This document shows, piece after piece, positions 63,525 to 64,000 of a stretch of DNA of 64,000 bases. Where the stretch lies: assembly GCF_030268965.1 (NCBI RefSeq), contig NZ_BSSE01000023.1, positions 1-64,000 on the forward strand. Direction: 5' to 3'. The position numbers and the translations under genes were made by a program. The notes under the pieces were generated by a model. That model saw nothing but the letters and a program-made list of their open reading frames with translations, was not told the origin of the DNA and ran no database searches. Each line of letters starts with the position of its first letter. Within the stretch, counting starts at the first letter, position 1. Source of the stretch: Microtetraspora sp. NBRC 16547 (lineage in GTDB: Bacteria > Actinomycetota > Actinomycetes > Streptosporangiales > Streptosporangiaceae).

Positions 63525-64000
63525 TTCTGCGCGGCCGCGGGGGCGACGACGTCGGCGTCGAGCTTCTTGACCAGCTCGGCCGTGGGCGTCGCACCGCCGG
63601 TCAGCTTGGCCTGGAACATCGGCTGGAGCAGGGCGTGGTCCTCGGCCCGGACGGTCATCGCGCCCTTGACGCCGTCGAAGCTCCACCCGGCGAGGCTCTT
63701 GACCATCGCGTCCGGGTCGTCGCCCTTCTCGGCGGCGTGCACGATCATCTGCGCGGCGGTGAAACCGTCGCCGGTGAACAGGTCCACGGTGCCGCCCGCC
63801 TTGGTGACGCGCTCCGTCATGGCCTTCTCCACGTCCGTGCCCGCCGCGCCGGCGAAGTAGTGGGACAGGAAGTTGACCTTGTCCGCGACCGGTCCGTACG
63901 CGGGCCAGGTGGCGGTGATGTCCAGGCCGGTCACGACCGTGGTCGCCTCGAAGACGCCCTGCTGGCCGAGCGCGGTCCACATGGCCTGCGCGGTCGTGCC
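63521..64000 (-). CDS. branched-chain-type ABC substrate-binding protein, 5' end outside window
   Basis: The last ~159 residues are present. Type I periplasmic-binding fold: VTGLDITATWPAYGPVADKVNFLSHYFA, GFTAAQMIVHAAEKGDDPDAMVKSLAGWSFDGVKGAMTVRAEDHALLQPMFQAKL. Lys/Ala-rich end. Its start lies beyond 64000. Ligand unknown, branched-chain amino acid or another small solute. Confidence 0.88.
   Translation of the reverse strand, partial: GTTAQAMWTALGQQGVFEATTVVTGLDITATWPAYGPVADKVNFLSHYFAGAAGTDVEKAMTERVTKAGGTVDLFTGDGFTAAQMIVHAAEKGDDPDAMVKSLAGWSFDGVKGAMTVRAEDHALLQPMFQAKLTGGATPTAELVKKLDADVVAPAAAQK

Overview
This is a 64 kb window of a high-GC actinomycete chromosome. The gene content fits a sporulating, filamentous actinobacterium, plausibly of the Streptosporangiales: a FilP/Scy-type polar coiled-coil protein beside methylmalonyl-CoA epimerase, a clpS-DUF2017-mec-cysO-cysM cluster, DUF3039, GTG and TTG starts, and many candidate leaderless starts. 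The taxon is inferred from gene content only.

Layout. 1-1720: a TnpB (IS200/IS605-type) element whose tnpB is split by an IS110-family insertion; a guide-RNA-like right end survives at 1680-1720. 1774-6290: a compact 3-hydroxyacyl-CoA dehydrogenase, then an iron(III) ABC importer (binding protein, permease, ATPase) behind an IdeR/DtxR-type iron box. 6383-10422: a zinc-knuckle protein, two alpha/beta hydrolases, an SDR and a TrmB/LuxR-like regulator. 10555-14908: coiled-coil scaffold, methylmalonyl-CoA epimerase, acetyl-CoA acetyltransferase and MeaB GTPase. 14987-17903: a DUF4230 protein, a membrane protein and a MarR regulator. 18002-22662: a secreted subtilase interrupted by an in-frame TAG, an isobutyryl-CoA-mutase-like large subunit with a palindromic operator, and a cysteine-free thioredoxin/TPR protein. 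22922-27849: malic enzyme, YqgE, TetR plus a divergent 14-TM drug exporter, DUF3039. 27925-32538: an M43 metalloprotease, a helicase and membrane proteins. 32640-37339: nicotinamidase and nicotinate phosphoribosyltransferase on the minus strand, facing clpS-DUF2017-mec-(small ORF)-cysO-cysM. 37340-39172: an ECF41-like sigma factor with a divergent membrane protein and two matching promoter copies. 39289-46972: DUF3352, a thioesterase, and a two-component system divergent from an ABC/FtsX exporter. 47066-50055: murI, an MBL hydrolase, rph, rdgB. 50226-53107: a membrane-anchored molybdopterin oxidoreductase and a Tox-PL-like toxin with a YrhB-like partner. 53178-58550: a second ABC/FtsX plus LuxR-type two-component module. 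58707-60008: a membrane protein, an unusual tRNA with anticodon UAG, and a decayed HNH endonuclease gene that reads into it. 60010-64000: a branched-chain-amino-acid-type ABC importer, its binding protein cut by the window edge.

The genes fall into four themes. Acyl-CoA metabolism: epimerase, thiolase, MeaB, IcmA-like mutase, malic enzyme. Cysteine supply by the sulfur-carrier route: Mec, CysO, CysM. Envelope stress: two sensor/regulator plus MacB/FtsX-like sets. Nutrient uptake: iron and branched-chain amino acids or related solutes.

The most unusual signals are the UAG-anticodon, class-I-shaped tRNA fused to an HNH relic; tandem repeats at five genes whose units start at and duplicate the stop codon; the toxin/immunity-like pair with overlapping ends; a CysO with two residues beyond GlyGly next to a JAMM protease and a leaderless small ORF; and the nested IS110-in-TnpB insertion.
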